This document shows positions 35,454 through 44,900 of a stretch of 57,797 nucleotides of DNA, in pieces. Source of the stretch: Actinomycetota bacterium (GTDB lineage: Bacteria > Actinomycetota > Thermoleophilia > Gaiellales > Gaiellaceae); assembly GCA_020029595.1 (NCBI GenBank), contig JAIBJN010000003.1, positions 1 to 57,797 on the forward strand. The letters are read 5' to 3'. A model generated the notes under the pieces. The model was given only the letters and a program-made list of their open reading frames with translations. It ran no database searches and was not told the DNA's origin. Each line of letters begins with the position of its first letter. Positions within the stretch are counted from its first letter, which is position 1. Made by a program: the position numbers and the translations under genes.

Positions 35454-35660
35454 TTACGCCCCCGCGGGGCCCGTTCCTTCCTGGCAGCCCGGGCACCAGT
35501 ACGCGGTTCCGGCGCGTCCCCCTGCGGATACGAGCGGATGCGAGCCCCACAACGAGGACAGGGGCGGCCTGCGCGGCGATAGGCCTGGTGCCGTCCGCGG
35601 CCCGAGTGCATGAGGCGCGCCGACTCGCCGAGGATCCGGGGCCCCGCAGCGGGTAGATCG
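35454..35660 (-). pseudogene. nei: Detached C-terminal (zinc-finger) fragment of Nei-type DNA glycosylase
   Basis: One frame reads RILGESARLMHS ... YRRAGRPCPRCGARIRSYPQGD, and the next frame continues AGTAYWCPGCQEG. Together they form the Fpg/Nei zinc finger (CPxCG ... CPxCQ) with a 1- or 2-base shift between the cysteine pairs. The matching N-terminal half lies at 36100-36603 on the same strand. The two are separated by about 440 bp holding an opposite-strand gene. Confidence 0.75.
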
Positions 35661-35668
35661 GCCAGGAG

Positions 35669-35674
35669 TACCAT
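35669..35674 (+). promoter_or_regulatory. -10 box TACCAT, leaderless start
   Basis: TACCAT lies 7 nt before ATG 35682 of the inserted membrane-protein gene. Confidence 0.4.
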
Positions 35675-35681
35675 TCGGCAC

Positions 35682-36089
35682 ATGGGGAAGCTCGGGCGTC
35701 CGCTGGCCGCAGCGGCTTTGGTCGCATACTGGGCGGTGTGGCTCCTCGCTCACGAGCGCGTCTTTGGTGCGCCCGGGCCGATGTACGAGTTCATTCACAA
35801 CGACGCGTTCTTCTTCTACGGCGTCTTCGGCGCCGTGGTCGTGGGTCTCTACGTCGCCCGCTGGTGGGTGCTGATCCTCGCCGGGACGCCCATCGCCGTG
35901 TGGGCGGGGCTCGAGGCCGTGGGCTACGCCTCTCCGTTCGAAGACGGTGAGCCACCACTCGATCAGTTCTTCTGGCAGACGGAGGGCTGGTTGATCGTCG
36001 TCTTGCTCTACGTCACTCCCCTGGCGGTCGGTGTTGTCGTCCAGAAGGGCTTGAGCCTAAGGTCGCGCCGGACCGCCCCTCTGGCTTAG
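35682..36089 (+). CDS. Four-helix membrane protein inserted in nei
   Basis: A protein of 135 aa with four hydrophobic segments (LAAAALVAYWAVWLL, FFFYGVFGAVVVGLYVA, WWVLILAGTPIAVWAGL, WLIVVLLYVTPLAVGVVV). The extracytoplasmic loops hold HNDAFFFYG and EDGEPPLDQFFWQTEGW. Family not recognised. It runs against all neighbours and lies exactly between the two halves of a broken nei gene, so it probably arrived as an insertion. It carries its own TACCAT box. Confidence 0.7.
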   Translation: MGKLGRPLAAAALVAYWAVWLLAHERVFGAPGPMYEFIHNDAFFFYGVFGAVVVGLYVARWWVLILAGTPIAVWAGLEAVGYASPFEDGEPPLDQFFWQTEGWLIVVLLYVTPLAVGVVVQKGLSLRSRRTAPLA

Positions 36090-36603
36090 AGCTAGACGCC
36101 GGGAACGAGCCCCCATGCTTGTTCCAAGTTGCGACCAGGCGCTGGTCGAGGACGGCGTCTCCGACCTCTCGCGACTGACGGGCGGCGCGCATCCGCTCGA
36201 CGATGGCGTCGAGGTCGGGCGGATCGCCCATGATGCCCGGACCGAGCAGGGCCACCCAGGGCGAGCGGCCGGGGGTGAGCTCGAGCACCGGCCCGTTCCA
36301 CAGGACTGCCTGGCGCTCGCGGCCTCGGAGCACGAGCCAGGGCGTGCCGAATGGTCGCGTCCCGGCGGCCTGGACACGCCAGCGACCACGCGTGCGCAGG
36401 TGGCTGCGAAGGAGGAGCCTGCCCTCGAAGCCGAGAAGGAGGTTCTTGCCGACGGCCTCGACGCGCTCGAGGCGGCGCCCGTCGAGGCGCTCGGCGAGCC
36501 GGAGGACCGCGGCGCGAGGGTACGGCGTCTCGACGGCGACGGCCTCCCCCTCGAGCACCCGCAGCCGCTCGGCGGCGCGATGGAGGGCGTCGCCCTCAGG
36601 CAC
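36013..36603 (-). pseudogene. nei: Endonuclease VIII-like DNA glycosylase, truncated N-terminal part
   Basis: GTG 36603 overlaps the lhr stop by 8 nt. After the initiator, PEGDALHRAAERL gives the catalytic Pro-Glu of the Fpg/Nei family; KNLLLGFEGRLLLRSHLRTRGRWRV and DAVLDQRLVAT are the expected core segments. The frame then leaves homology at about 36105 (where AGIGNxxKxE should follow) and stops at 36013. The helix-two-turn-helix and zinc finger are displaced to 35454-35660. In mycobacteria nei also sits beside lhr, so this is an ancestral pair whose second gene is broken. Confidence 0.8.
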
Positions 36604-39600
36604 GGAGTACGGCCCGGCGAGGGCCGGCGAGGAAGCCGGCTTCGACGAGGAGCGGCATGGCCTCGGTCTCCCCGACCGGCCGGCTGTCGAAGCGCTCGAC
36701 CGCCAGTCGCTTGAGGCCGCTCCGGCGCGTGTGCTCGACGAGCGCGGCGAGCGCCGAGCGGAGCCACTCCTCCTCGGGCGCTCGAAGCGGAACGAGCGAG
36801 CGGCCGCCGCGCTCGACGAAGAGCGCCGCCTCCCCGCCCAGGAGAACCACGTGCGCGCCGGCGACTCTCGCTGCCCGGGCCCCGGAGCGCTTCGGCCACG
36901 AGAGCGCCGCGCCGTACGGCTGCGCGGGGTCCGCGGCGGCGAGAACGAGCGCGGCCTCCTCCTCGGGGCGCTCGCGCAGCCGCTCGACCGCGCCCGGGAG
37001 CGCGAACTGGGCCCCGCCGAGCCCCTCGACGAAGTAGCCGCGGCGGCAAACGCCGAGCGTCTCCAGCCTGCGGAGCTCGCGATAGACGGGCGCGTAGCCG
37101 CCCGGAATCCCCTCTGCACGAACACCGTCGCGCGTCACGATCCCCTGCCGTTCGAGCAGGAGCTCGGCCAGTGCGCGCGGATCCGGCTCTACGGCGAAGA
37201 TCCCGGCCGCGGACGACCAGCGCCCCTGGGTCGCCGTGATCGCGTTCGCCCGCGAGCGCGAGAAGCGCCGCGGCCGCTTCTCGGGCCGGGGAGCCGGGAA
37301 GCGACGGCTGGCGCGGAGCGGCTGCCACGCGTCGTTCGTCACCTCGCCGGCCCAGACGAGATCCCAGAGCGCGGGCAACGCCACCTCGCCTTCGAGCCCT
37401 GTCCTGCTCAGGAGGTCGAACCAAAAGAGCGCGCCGTAGGCAAGCGCAGCGCGGATGGCTTCGTGGACCTCGCCCTCCGGAGGGGGAAGCGCCCCCGGGC
37501 GACCGAGAGCCGCCGCATCCTCGCGGAAGTAGAGGGCGACGCGCTCGAGGCCTGCGCCGACCCAGACGACCTCGCCCGCCGCGGTGAGCTGGTCGAGCCA
37601 GGCGGGCTGGTACCCGGAGACCCGGCGCGGGAGCACATCGCTCTCCCAGAGCGGCACGGGCAGCGAGAGGCCCTGGAGCGGGACGAGCGCCTCGCGGAGC
37701 GACGCACGTCGGTCGAGGCCCTGCCACGCGGGCAGGAAGCGGCCGAGGGCGCCCTGGTCGACCGGCTCTACCTCCTTGCGGAGCCGCGCGAGACTGGCCC
37801 GCCGCAGCCGGCGGAGGACGTCTGGATCGCACCACTCGCGCTCCGTCCCGCCCGGTCGCAGCTCCCCGCGGACGAGGTCGAGGCCGGCCAGGAGCGCCTC
37901 GATTCGACCGGGCTCGAGCCCGAAGCGGCGCGCTGCCTCCCCGGTCGTGAACGGGCCACGCCCTCGCGCGAAGCGGCGGAGGACCCAGCCGAGGGGGTCA
38001 TCGCCTCCCTCGAGGTACGCGTCGGGTAGGCCGGAGGGCGGCATGGCCCCGACGGCGTCGCGATAGCGACCGGCGTCCTCGGCGGCGATCAGCCGCTTCT
38101 CCCCGACGACCCTGACGCGCACCGCGCGTCGCTCGGCCTCGAGCGGCGCGGCGAGGGCTTCGTCGAACTCGCCGGACGCGAGATCGCCCCGGCGGAGGAG
38201 GTGGTCGTGGAGCGAGTCGGCGCTCCGCGGCGAGCCGCGCAGCTCGGCCTCTACCTGCTCGAGCGCCTCCGGGTCGATGAGGTCGCGGAGCTCTTCCTGG
38301 CCGAGCAACTCCTTCAGAAGGTCGCGGTCGAGGGCGAGGGCCTGCGCTCGTCGCTCGGCGAGCGGGGTGTCGTCCTCGTACATGTACGTGGCGACGTAGT
38401 CGAAGAGGAGCGACGAGGCGAAGGGTGACGCGCTTCCGGTCTCCACCTCGACGAGGTCGATCCGGCGCTGGCGGAGCGCGTGCAGTAGTGCGCGCAGCGC
38501 CGGCAGGTCGAAGACGTCCTGGAGGCACTCGCGGTACGTCTCGAGCACGACCGGGAAGTCCGGGTAGCGCCGAGCGACCTGGAGAAGGCCCTGGGCCTTC
38601 AGGCGCTGCTGCCAGAGCGGGGTGCGCTGCCCGGGCCGGCGGCGGGGGATGAGAAGCGCCCGCGCGGCGTTCTCGCGGAAGCGGGCGCCGAACAGCGCGG
38701 TGCCGCCGAGCTCCGCAACGACCAAGTCCTCCAGCTCGTCCGGCCCGACGAGCACCTCGTCGAGCGGCGGCGGGGCGTCGGCGTCCGGCAGATGCAGCGC
38801 GACACCGTCGTCCGACCAGATGAAGTTCGCCTCGAGCCCGAGGGACTCTCGCAGGCGGGCGCCGAGAGCGAGCGCCCAGGGCGCGTGCACGCGGGCGCCG
38901 AACGGCGTCAGGATGCAGAGACGCCAGTCGCCGATCTCGTCGCGGAAGCGCTCGACGACGACCGTGCGGTCCGAGGGGAGCACGCTCGTCGCCTGCTCCT
39001 GCTCGCGCAGGAACGTGAGGAGGTTCTCCGCAGCACGCTCGTCCAGCTCGTGCTCACTCACAAGGCGCCCGCGCGCCTTCTCGTCGTCGAGGGCCACGAG
39101 CTCCCGCGCCGCTCGACCGATCGCCTCGCCGAGCTCGTACGGGCGGCCGACGCCCTCGCCCTTCCAGAAGGGCACGGCGCCGGGGACGCCGGGCGCCGGG
39201 GAGACGAGGACGCGGTCGCGCGTGATCTCCTCGATGCGCCACGTCGAGGCGCCGAGGAGAAACGTCTGGCCGGCGCGCGCCTCGTAGACCATCTCCTCGT
39301 CGAGCTCGCCGACGCGTCCGCCGCCGTCGACGAGGTGAACGCCGAAGAGGCCGCGGTCGGGGATCGTGCCGGCATTCGTGACCGCCAGGCTTCGCGCCCC
39401 CTCGCGACCGCGCAGACGCCCGGCGACGCGGTCCCAGATGATCCGGGGTCGCAACTCGGCGAACTCCTCGGATGGATAGCGCCCTGCGAGCATGTCCAGC
39501 ACGTTCTCCAGCTGTCGGCGCTCGAGGTCACGGAAGGGCCACGCACGCCGAACGAGGTCGTGGAGCTCGTCAACAGCGATCTCCTCCTGCGAGCAGATCG

Positions 39601-40789
39601 CCACGATCTGCTGGGCGAGCACGTCGAGCGGATTTCGCGGGACTCGCGTCTCCTCGATCAGCCCGTCCTTCATGCGGCGGACGACGACCGCGCTCTCGAG
39701 GAGGTCCCCGCGGAACTTCGGGAAGATGCGGCCCTTGGAGGGCTCGTCGAGGCGGTGGCCGGCGCGCCCGACCCGCTGGAGCCCGCGCGCGACCGACTTC
39801 GGCGACTCGACCTGAACCACCAAGTCGACTGCGCCCATGTCGATCCCGAGCTCGAGCGAGGACGTGGCGACGAGGCACGGGATCTCGCCCTTCTTGAGGA
39901 GCTCCTCCACCTCGACGCGCTGCTCGCGCGCGAGCGAGCCGTGGTGGGCGCGGGCGATCTCCTTCTCGGCGAGCTCGTTGAGGCGGAGGGCGAGACGCTC
40001 GGCGAGACGGCGATTGTTCACGAAGACGATCGTCGAGCGGTGCTCCTGCACGAGCTCGAGAAGCGCCGGGTAGATCGAGGGCCAGATCGAGCCGCCCTCG
40101 CCGGGCTCGCGCATGTCGTCGAGCGGGACGACGACGCGGAGGTCGAGCTCCTTCCGGCTGCCGGCGTCCACGAGCTCGATCGGGCGGCCACCCGAGACGA
40201 AGCGGCCGATCTCCTCGAGCGGGCGCTGCGTCGCAGACAAACCGATCCGTTGGATCGGTTTGTCTACTAGTCGCTGGAGCCGTTCGAGGCTCAGTGCTAG
40301 ATGCGCCCCCCGCTTGGCTCCAGCGACTGCGTGCACCTCGTCCACGATCACGACCCGGACGCCGCGCAGGATCTCGTGGGCGCGCGAGGTGAGCATGAGG
40401 AAGAGCGACTCGGGTGTCGTGATGAGGATGTCCGGCGGTCTCTTGAGCATCGCCGCGCGCTCCTTCGGCGGAGTGTCGCCCGTGCGGACGGCGACGGAGA
40501 GCTCCGAGCCGATGCCGGCGAGCGGCCCGCGCAGGTTGCGCTCGACGTCGTAGTTGAGCGCCTTCAGCGGGCTGACGTAGAGCACTTGCGTCCCCTCGCC
40601 GGGCTGCGCGCGGTCGAGCGCCCAGAGGAACGCCGCAAGCGTCTTCCCGGACCCGGTCGGCGCCTGGATGAGGACGTGCGTGCCGGATGCGATCGCCGGC
40701 CAGCCCGCCTCCTGGGCCGGCGTGGGGGCGTCGAACGTCCGCTCGAACCACTCGCGGACGGCGGGGCTGAAAGGCGCGAGCGCGGTCAC
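36596..40789 (-). CDS. lhr: Lhr-family ATP-dependent DNA helicase
   Basis: A large SF2 repair helicase (1397 aa). The order is motif I APTGSGKTLAAFLWALD, SPLKALNYDVERNL, motif II VDEVHAVAGAKRGAH, motif III GLSATQRP, FVNNRRLAERL, ATSSLELGIDMGAVDLV and QRVGRAGH; then the winged-helix and long Lhr C-terminal region with FSRSRANAI and a C-terminal YGAALSWPKRSG domain. GTG 40789 is chosen because TACGCT lies 6 nt upstream (leaderless); the frame extends to 40840 without better signals. Codons around 40225-40330 are unlike the rest of the gene. It overlaps nei by 8 nt. Confidence 0.95.
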   Translation of the reverse strand: MTALAPFSPAVREWFERTFDAPTPAQEAGWPAIASGTHVLIQAPTGSGKTLAAFLWALDRAQPGEGTQVLYVSPLKALNYDVERNLRGPLAGIGSELSVAVRTGDTPPKERAAMLKRPPDILITTPESLFLMLTSRAHEILRGVRVVIVDEVHAVAGAKRGAHLALSLERLQRLVDKPIQRIGLSATQRPLEEIGRFVSGGRPIELVDAGSRKELDLRVVVPLDDMREPGEGGSIWPSIYPALLELVQEHRSTIVFVNNRRLAERLALRLNELAEKEIARAHHGSLAREQRVEVEELLKKGEIPCLVATSSLELGIDMGAVDLVVQVESPKSVARGLQRVGRAGHRLDEPSKGRIFPKFRGDLLESAVVVRRMKDGLIEETRVPRNPLDVLAQQIVAICSQEEIAVDELHDLVRRAWPFRDLERRQLENVLDMLAGRYPSEEFAELRPRIIWDRVAGRLRGREGARSLAVTNAGTIPDRGLFGVHLVDGGGRVGELDEEMVYEARAGQTFLLGASTWRIEEITRDRVLVSPAPGVPGAVPFWKGEGVGRPYELGEAIGRAARELVALDDEKARGRLVSEHELDERAAENLLTFLREQEQATSVLPSDRTVVVERFRDEIGDWRLCILTPFGARVHAPWALALGARLRESLGLEANFIWSDDGVALHLPDADAPPPLDEVLVGPDELEDLVVAELGGTALFGARFRENAARALLIPRRRPGQRTPLWQQRLKAQGLLQVARRYPDFPVVLETYRECLQDVFDLPALRALLHALRQRRIDLVEVETGSASPFASSLLFDYVATYMYEDDTPLAERRAQALALDRDLLKELLGQEELRDLIDPEALEQVEAELRGSPRSADSLHDHLLRRGDLASGEFDEALAAPLEAERRAVRVRVVGEKRLIAAEDAGRYRDAVGAMPPSGLPDAYLEGGDDPLGWVLRRFARGRGPFTTGEAARRFGLEPGRIEALLAGLDLVRGELRPGGTEREWCDPDVLRRLRRASLARLRKEVEPVDQGALGRFLPAWQGLDRRASLREALVPLQGLSLPVPLWESDVLPRRVSGYQPAWLDQLTAAGEVVWVGAGLERVALYFREDAAALGRPGALPPPEGEVHEAIRAALAYGALFWFDLLSRTGLEGEVALPALWDLVWAGEVTNDAWQPLRASRRFPAPRPEKRPRRFSRSRANAITATQGRWSSAAGIFAVEPDPRALAELLLERQGIVTRDGVRAEGIPGGYAPVYRELRRLETLGVCRRGYFVEGLGGAQFALPGAVERLRERPEEEAALVLAAADPAQPYGAALSWPKRSGARAARVAGAHVVLLGGEAALFVERGGRSLVPLRAPEEEWLRSALAALVEHTRRSGLKRLAVERFDSRPVGETEAMPLLVEAGFLAGPRRAVLRA
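40235..40328. other. Recoded hairpin-rich tract inside lhr
   Basis: Two perfect inverted repeats lie side by side: 14 bp at 40235-40248/40252-40265 with a 3-nt loop (AACCGATCC-GTT-GGATCGGTT at its centre), and 13 bp at 40269-40281/40316-40328 (AGTCGCTGGAGCC/GGCTCCAGCGACT). By hand count the tract is about 60% G+C. It uses codons such as CTA, GTA, AAA, CAA, TTG, TCT and CAT, which are otherwise rare in the gene, while still encoding a normal Lhr sequence up to motif III. Confidence 0.6.
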
Positions 40790-40795
40790 GCGCTC

Positions 40796-40801
40796 AGCGT
40801 A
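40796..40801 (-). promoter_or_regulatory. -10 box TACGCT, leaderless start of lhr
   Basis: Minus-strand TACGCT 6 nt before GTG 40789; it fixes the start choice for lhr. Confidence 0.5.
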
Positions 40802-40999
40802 CCGGTCGCTTCCGGCCAACTCGGTGGCGCCCGGAGGCACCTACAGATACGGGGCCACCCCGGACCACCACCCGCCTTCGAGCATAGTCGGAAAAGACGC
40901 GCGCGTGGCGCGCGGTTCGTGCCTAGGGCGCCCCAGCTTGTGTCGAGGTAGACGCGGCCGCAGGCCGCAGGCCCGCAGGCCGGGCGCGAGCCTGCCGAC

Positions 41000-41005
41000 T
41001 ACAAT
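41000..41005 (+). promoter_or_regulatory. -10 box TACAAT, leaderless start of the HhH-GPD gene
   Basis: TACAAT followed by 6 nt (CGCCCC) and GTG 41012. The divergent lhr promoter lies about 200 bp away; between them are only short GCAGGCC direct repeats (40955-40985). Confidence 0.5.
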
Positions 41006-41011
41006 CGCCCC

Positions 41012-41590
41012 GTGGCGACCACGCGCCCGACGTACCTCCATTTCACGGGCGACGAGGAGGCCGACCGCTTTCTCGCCGAGGAGCCCCTCGCGCTTCTCGT
41101 CGGCTTCGTGCTCGACCAGCAGGTCACCGTGCAGAAGGCCTTCTCCGGCCCGCTCGAGCTCCGCCGCCGCCTCGGCACCTTCGACGCGGCCGAGATTGCG
41201 CGCGCCGATCCAGCCGAGCTCGAGGAGGTCTTTCGGGCGAAGCCAGCGATTCACCGCTTTCCCGGCAACATGGCGAAGCGGGTGCAGGAGCTCTGCGTCG
41301 CGATCGCGGAGGAGTACGGCGGCCGCGCCGAGCGCGTCTGGCTCAAGGCGGCGACGGGCCAGGACCTCGAGCGGCGCCTCCTCGACCTGCCGGGGATCGG
41401 CCCGATGAAGGCGAGCTCCCTCATCGCCATCCTCGGGAAGCGCTTCGGCGTCCGCCCGCCCGGCTGGGAGGATGTCGCGCCCACCTACCCGACGCTCGGC
41501 GACGTCGACTCGCCCCAGACGCTCGAGGCCTACCAGGAGAAGAAGCGCGCCTACAAGGCGTCGCTCAGGGCGGGGCGCTCAACGGCCTGA
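41012..41590 (+). CDS. HhH-GPD base-excision DNA glycosylase-like protein
   Basis: A helix-hairpin-helix glycosylase fold (192 aa). FVLDQQVTVQKAF begins the domain; LLDLPGIGPMKASSLIAIL is the hairpin; GWEDVAPTYPTLGDV holds the position where the catalytic Asp is expected. It lacks the iron-sulfur Cys cluster of EndoIII/MutY. Family members act on damaged bases, but this subgroup is not characterised. Divergent from lhr, forming a repair cluster with lhr and the broken nei. Confidence 0.85.
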   Translation: MATTRPTYLHFTGDEEADRFLAEEPLALLVGFVLDQQVTVQKAFSGPLELRRRLGTFDAAEIARADPAELEEVFRAKPAIHRFPGNMAKRVQELCVAIAEEYGGRAERVWLKAATGQDLERRLLDLPGIGPMKASSLIAILGKRFGVRPPGWEDVAPTYPTLGDVDSPQTLEAYQEKKRAYKASLRAGRSTA

Positions 41591-41673
41591 CCCTGGCCGA
41601 CCTTGCGGACGCGCCGGGGAGGCGGCATGATCCCCGCCGTCTTCGTCAGCAACGCCACAAGGAGGTCGCGCTC

Positions 41674-41976
41674 ATGCCGAAGGGGCGAGTCAAGATTAAT
41701 GCGACTTCTCCGAAGCACCCTGACTGGCCCAGGGATCCGGAGAAGGCGGTGGCCGCGATCGTGGGCGACCACAACGCGACGTACGTGCCCCGGTCGCTCC
41801 ACTTCAGCCACGACCGGAAGTGGGCCTGGGCCGTGATCGACACGGTGGAGCCAGAGGAAGGCAGCCAGGCGACGAGGTTCTTCGACCTCGCCCAGGAGCT
41901 CGACGCTGTCGAGATCACGCTGCTCATCGGCAGCGAACGGTGGTTGGAGCTCGGGGGAGTGGGCGAGCAGAGCTGA
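41674..41976 (+). CDS. Hypothetical protein, 100 aa
   Basis: ATG 41674 with AAGGAGG 10 nt upstream. The chain begins MPKGRVKINATSPKHPDWP and has NATYVPRSLHFSHDRKWAWAVIDTV in the middle. No signal, membrane segment or known motif. It ends 13 bp before the convergent cyclase gene. Confidence 0.6.
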   Translation: MPKGRVKINATSPKHPDWPRDPEKAVAAIVGDHNATYVPRSLHFSHDRKWAWAVIDTVEPEEGSQATRFFDLAQELDAVEITLLIGSERWLELGGVGEQS

Positions 41977-41989
41977 CCGTGCAGGTCTC

Positions 41990-44900
41990 CTAGCCCGGAA
42001 GCGCGAGCAGCGCCTCGGCCTCGCGTAGGTAGGCACTCGCCCCGATCCGCTGGAAGAGCTCCAGCGCGCGCGCAAGCTGGGGCTCCGCCTGGCCGCGCGA
42101 CCCGGCGTCGACGAGCCCTTGGGCGGCTCCGAGGCGCGCGAAGGCCTCGTCCGGGAGGGACCCGATCGCGGCGTAAAGGTCCGCCGCACGGCTGAGCTCC
42201 CCGGACGCCACCGCGCTTGCCGCTTCGAGCCACCGGCTCGCCGTTGGGGCGCCTGAGGCCGCCTCGCGTAGCGACTGGGAGCGCCCGAGAGCGTGCAGCG
42301 TGAAGGCGAGGTCGGCGACCCAGTACGAGGTCGGGCAGCTACCCGGCCACAGGGAGAGGAGCTCCTCCGCGAGCGCCTCCGCCTCATCGGGGCGGCCCGT
42401 CGCAACGAGAACGCGCGCGCGGAGCGCGAGCGCCGGGATCAGCACCTCCGGGTACCCGGCACGCCGCCCCAGATCGAGCGCCCGCACAGAGTCGTCGAGA
42501 GCGACGGACCCGTCGTCGCGTGCGAGGTGGATCCGGCTGCGCACGAACCTGGCGTCCTGCTCGATGGCGTTCGGTGAGCCGGCCTCCACATGCGCAATCA
42601 GCTCGCCGGAGAGCCTGACGGCATCGTCCCACAAGCCCCGCCAGTACCACTCGTAGACACGCTCGCCGTCGAACCAGAGGATGCGGTCGGCGTCCCCGAA
42701 CCGCCTTGCTGCCCTCCGGCCTTCCTCGTAGAGCTCGAGGGCACGATCGAGCTCGCCGGCTTCGACGAGCGCGTTGCCGAGGTTCGCGTAACCGCGGACG
42801 CTCTCGAGCGAGTTGCTGCTCGCGGCCACGGCGATGCTCTCTTCGAGGTCGCCGACCCCCTGCGGGTCGCCGATGCGCGCGCGGGCGAGCCCGATGCTGG
42901 CCAGCGCGTGCGCGCGCAGCTCCGCAATCCCCAGCCCGTCCGCCATCTCCAGCGCTTCGAGCCCGACGCGGATGGCCTCCTCGTTTTCGTCGCCGATCAT
43001 GAGAAACCGCGCGAGGCTGCCGAGGGCGTACGCCTTCGCGCGCGAGGGAGGGGCGTCCTCGAGCAGCGCCGCAGCCTCCTCGAAGTGACGAAACGCCTCC
43101 GCCTTCCCCTCCATCCAGAGAAGCTCCCCGAGCAGGACGATCGCCTCCGCGGCGCTCTCGCGCTCATCGGCGGCGAGGAACGCGTCACGCGCCTCGCTTA
43201 GAGCGTCACCGCCCGCCGCCTCGGCATGGAACCGGGCCTCTCCAAGGCGGAGAAGGAGCTGCGCCCGCTCGGGGTCGCCGTCCGGCGACAGGTCGAGAGC
43301 GGCCCGATAGAAGCGGACGCTGGCGGGGAACGCGTTGAGACTCGCGGCTCGGTCTCCGGCCTCTCGGAGCGCGACCCGGGTGCGCTCGGCCAGCGCGTCC
43401 GTCTCCTGACCTGAAGCACGGGCGAACTCCAGCGCGCTCAGGTAGTGGTGGGCGAGCATCTCGGCCCTGTCCTCGGCGCGCTCGACGTTCAGCGACTCGA
43501 TCCAGGCGGCGGCCAGGCGATGTCTTTCGGCCCGGCGAGCGCGGGGGATCTGACCGTAGGCGACGTCGCGGAAGAGGACATGCCAGAACGTGTACTGGGT
43601 CTCGCGGGCGACCGACGAGCGGCGATCGCGGCGGATGAAGCCCTTGCGCTCGAGCTCGAGCAAGAGCTCCTCGACCTTCCACCGCCGGACGCCCCCGAGG
43701 GCGGCAAGCGCCCCGGCCCAAAACGCCCTGCCGATGACGGAGGCGTCCTGGAGGAGCGCCTTCTCCACGCGCGGGAGCGCATCGAGGCGTGCGGCGATGA
43801 TGGCCTGGATCGATTCGGGAAGCGGGAGCTCGCCGGTCGGAGGCCTTCGGCCTTCGGGCGCGACCAGCCCGCGGTCGACGAGCATACGCACGTACTCCGC
43901 GGCGTAGAGGGGGTTGCCACCGGCACGGGCGAGAAGGGCGGACTCGGCGGGCTCGGGCAGGATCGTGTTCTCGAGCAGGCTGCCCACCAGCACGGTGGTC
44001 TCCGCGTCCGTCAGCGGAGAGAGCCGCAGCGTCAGAGCGTTGTCCCGCGTCTCGCTCCAGCCGGGCCGGCGCTCGAGGAGCTCCGGCCGGGCGGTGCAGA
44101 GGACGAGGAGAGGCGCGCCGCCCGCCCACTCGACCAGATGGTCGATGAAATCGAGCAGGCCGTCGTCGCCCCAATGGAGATCCTCGAACACGAGCACGAG
44201 CGGACCGGGTGTCGCGAGCGCCTCGAGGAAGCGCCGCCACGCTGCGAACGCCTCGCCGCGACGGTCACCGGTGCGCTCGGCCTCGCCGCTCAGGCCGACG
44301 AGCGAGCGAAGGTGACTCTCGACCCAGTCCGCCTCGACGGGATCGGCGATCGCTCGCCCGATCGTGCGGTGCAGCTTGGCCCCTGCGTCCTCGCCTGTGT
44401 CCGTCGCGAAGATCTCCGCCCGACCCTTCACCATCTCTCCGAGCGCCCAGAAGGTGACTCCGTTGCCGTAGGGCAGGCACCGTCCCAGCTGCCACGCGGC
44501 GCGCTCGGGATCCTCTGCACCGACGACCGAGAACTCGTACACGAGGCGGCTCTTGCCGATTCCGGGCTCGCCCACGAGCGTGACGAGCTGGACCGAGCGC
44601 TCATGCGTCGCACGGGCGAGCGCCCGTTTGAGCGAGTCGAGCTCCTCGAGCCGCCCGACGAAGCGCCCCCGTCGGCGCTGGCGCGCTTCCTCGTCAGGCT
44701 GCTTCTGCGGCGAGATCGCTTCCCAGACCGGAACGGGCTCCGGCTTTCCCTTCGCCTCGACCGCCTGGGCTTCGCGGTACTCGATCGCGTGGCCGGTGGC
44801 GGCGTACGTCGACGCGTCGACAAGGATCCCGTCCACAGGGGCCGCCGCCTGCAGACGGGAGGCCGTGTTCAGGACGTCGCCCGCGGCCATCCCCTCTCCC

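Noticed and set aside
40955-40985. GCAGGCC direct repeats upstream of the HhH-GPD gene as a CRISPR-like or replication-origin array
   Set aside because: Only three short GC-rich units without regular spacers; likely chance in GC-rich intergenic DNA.
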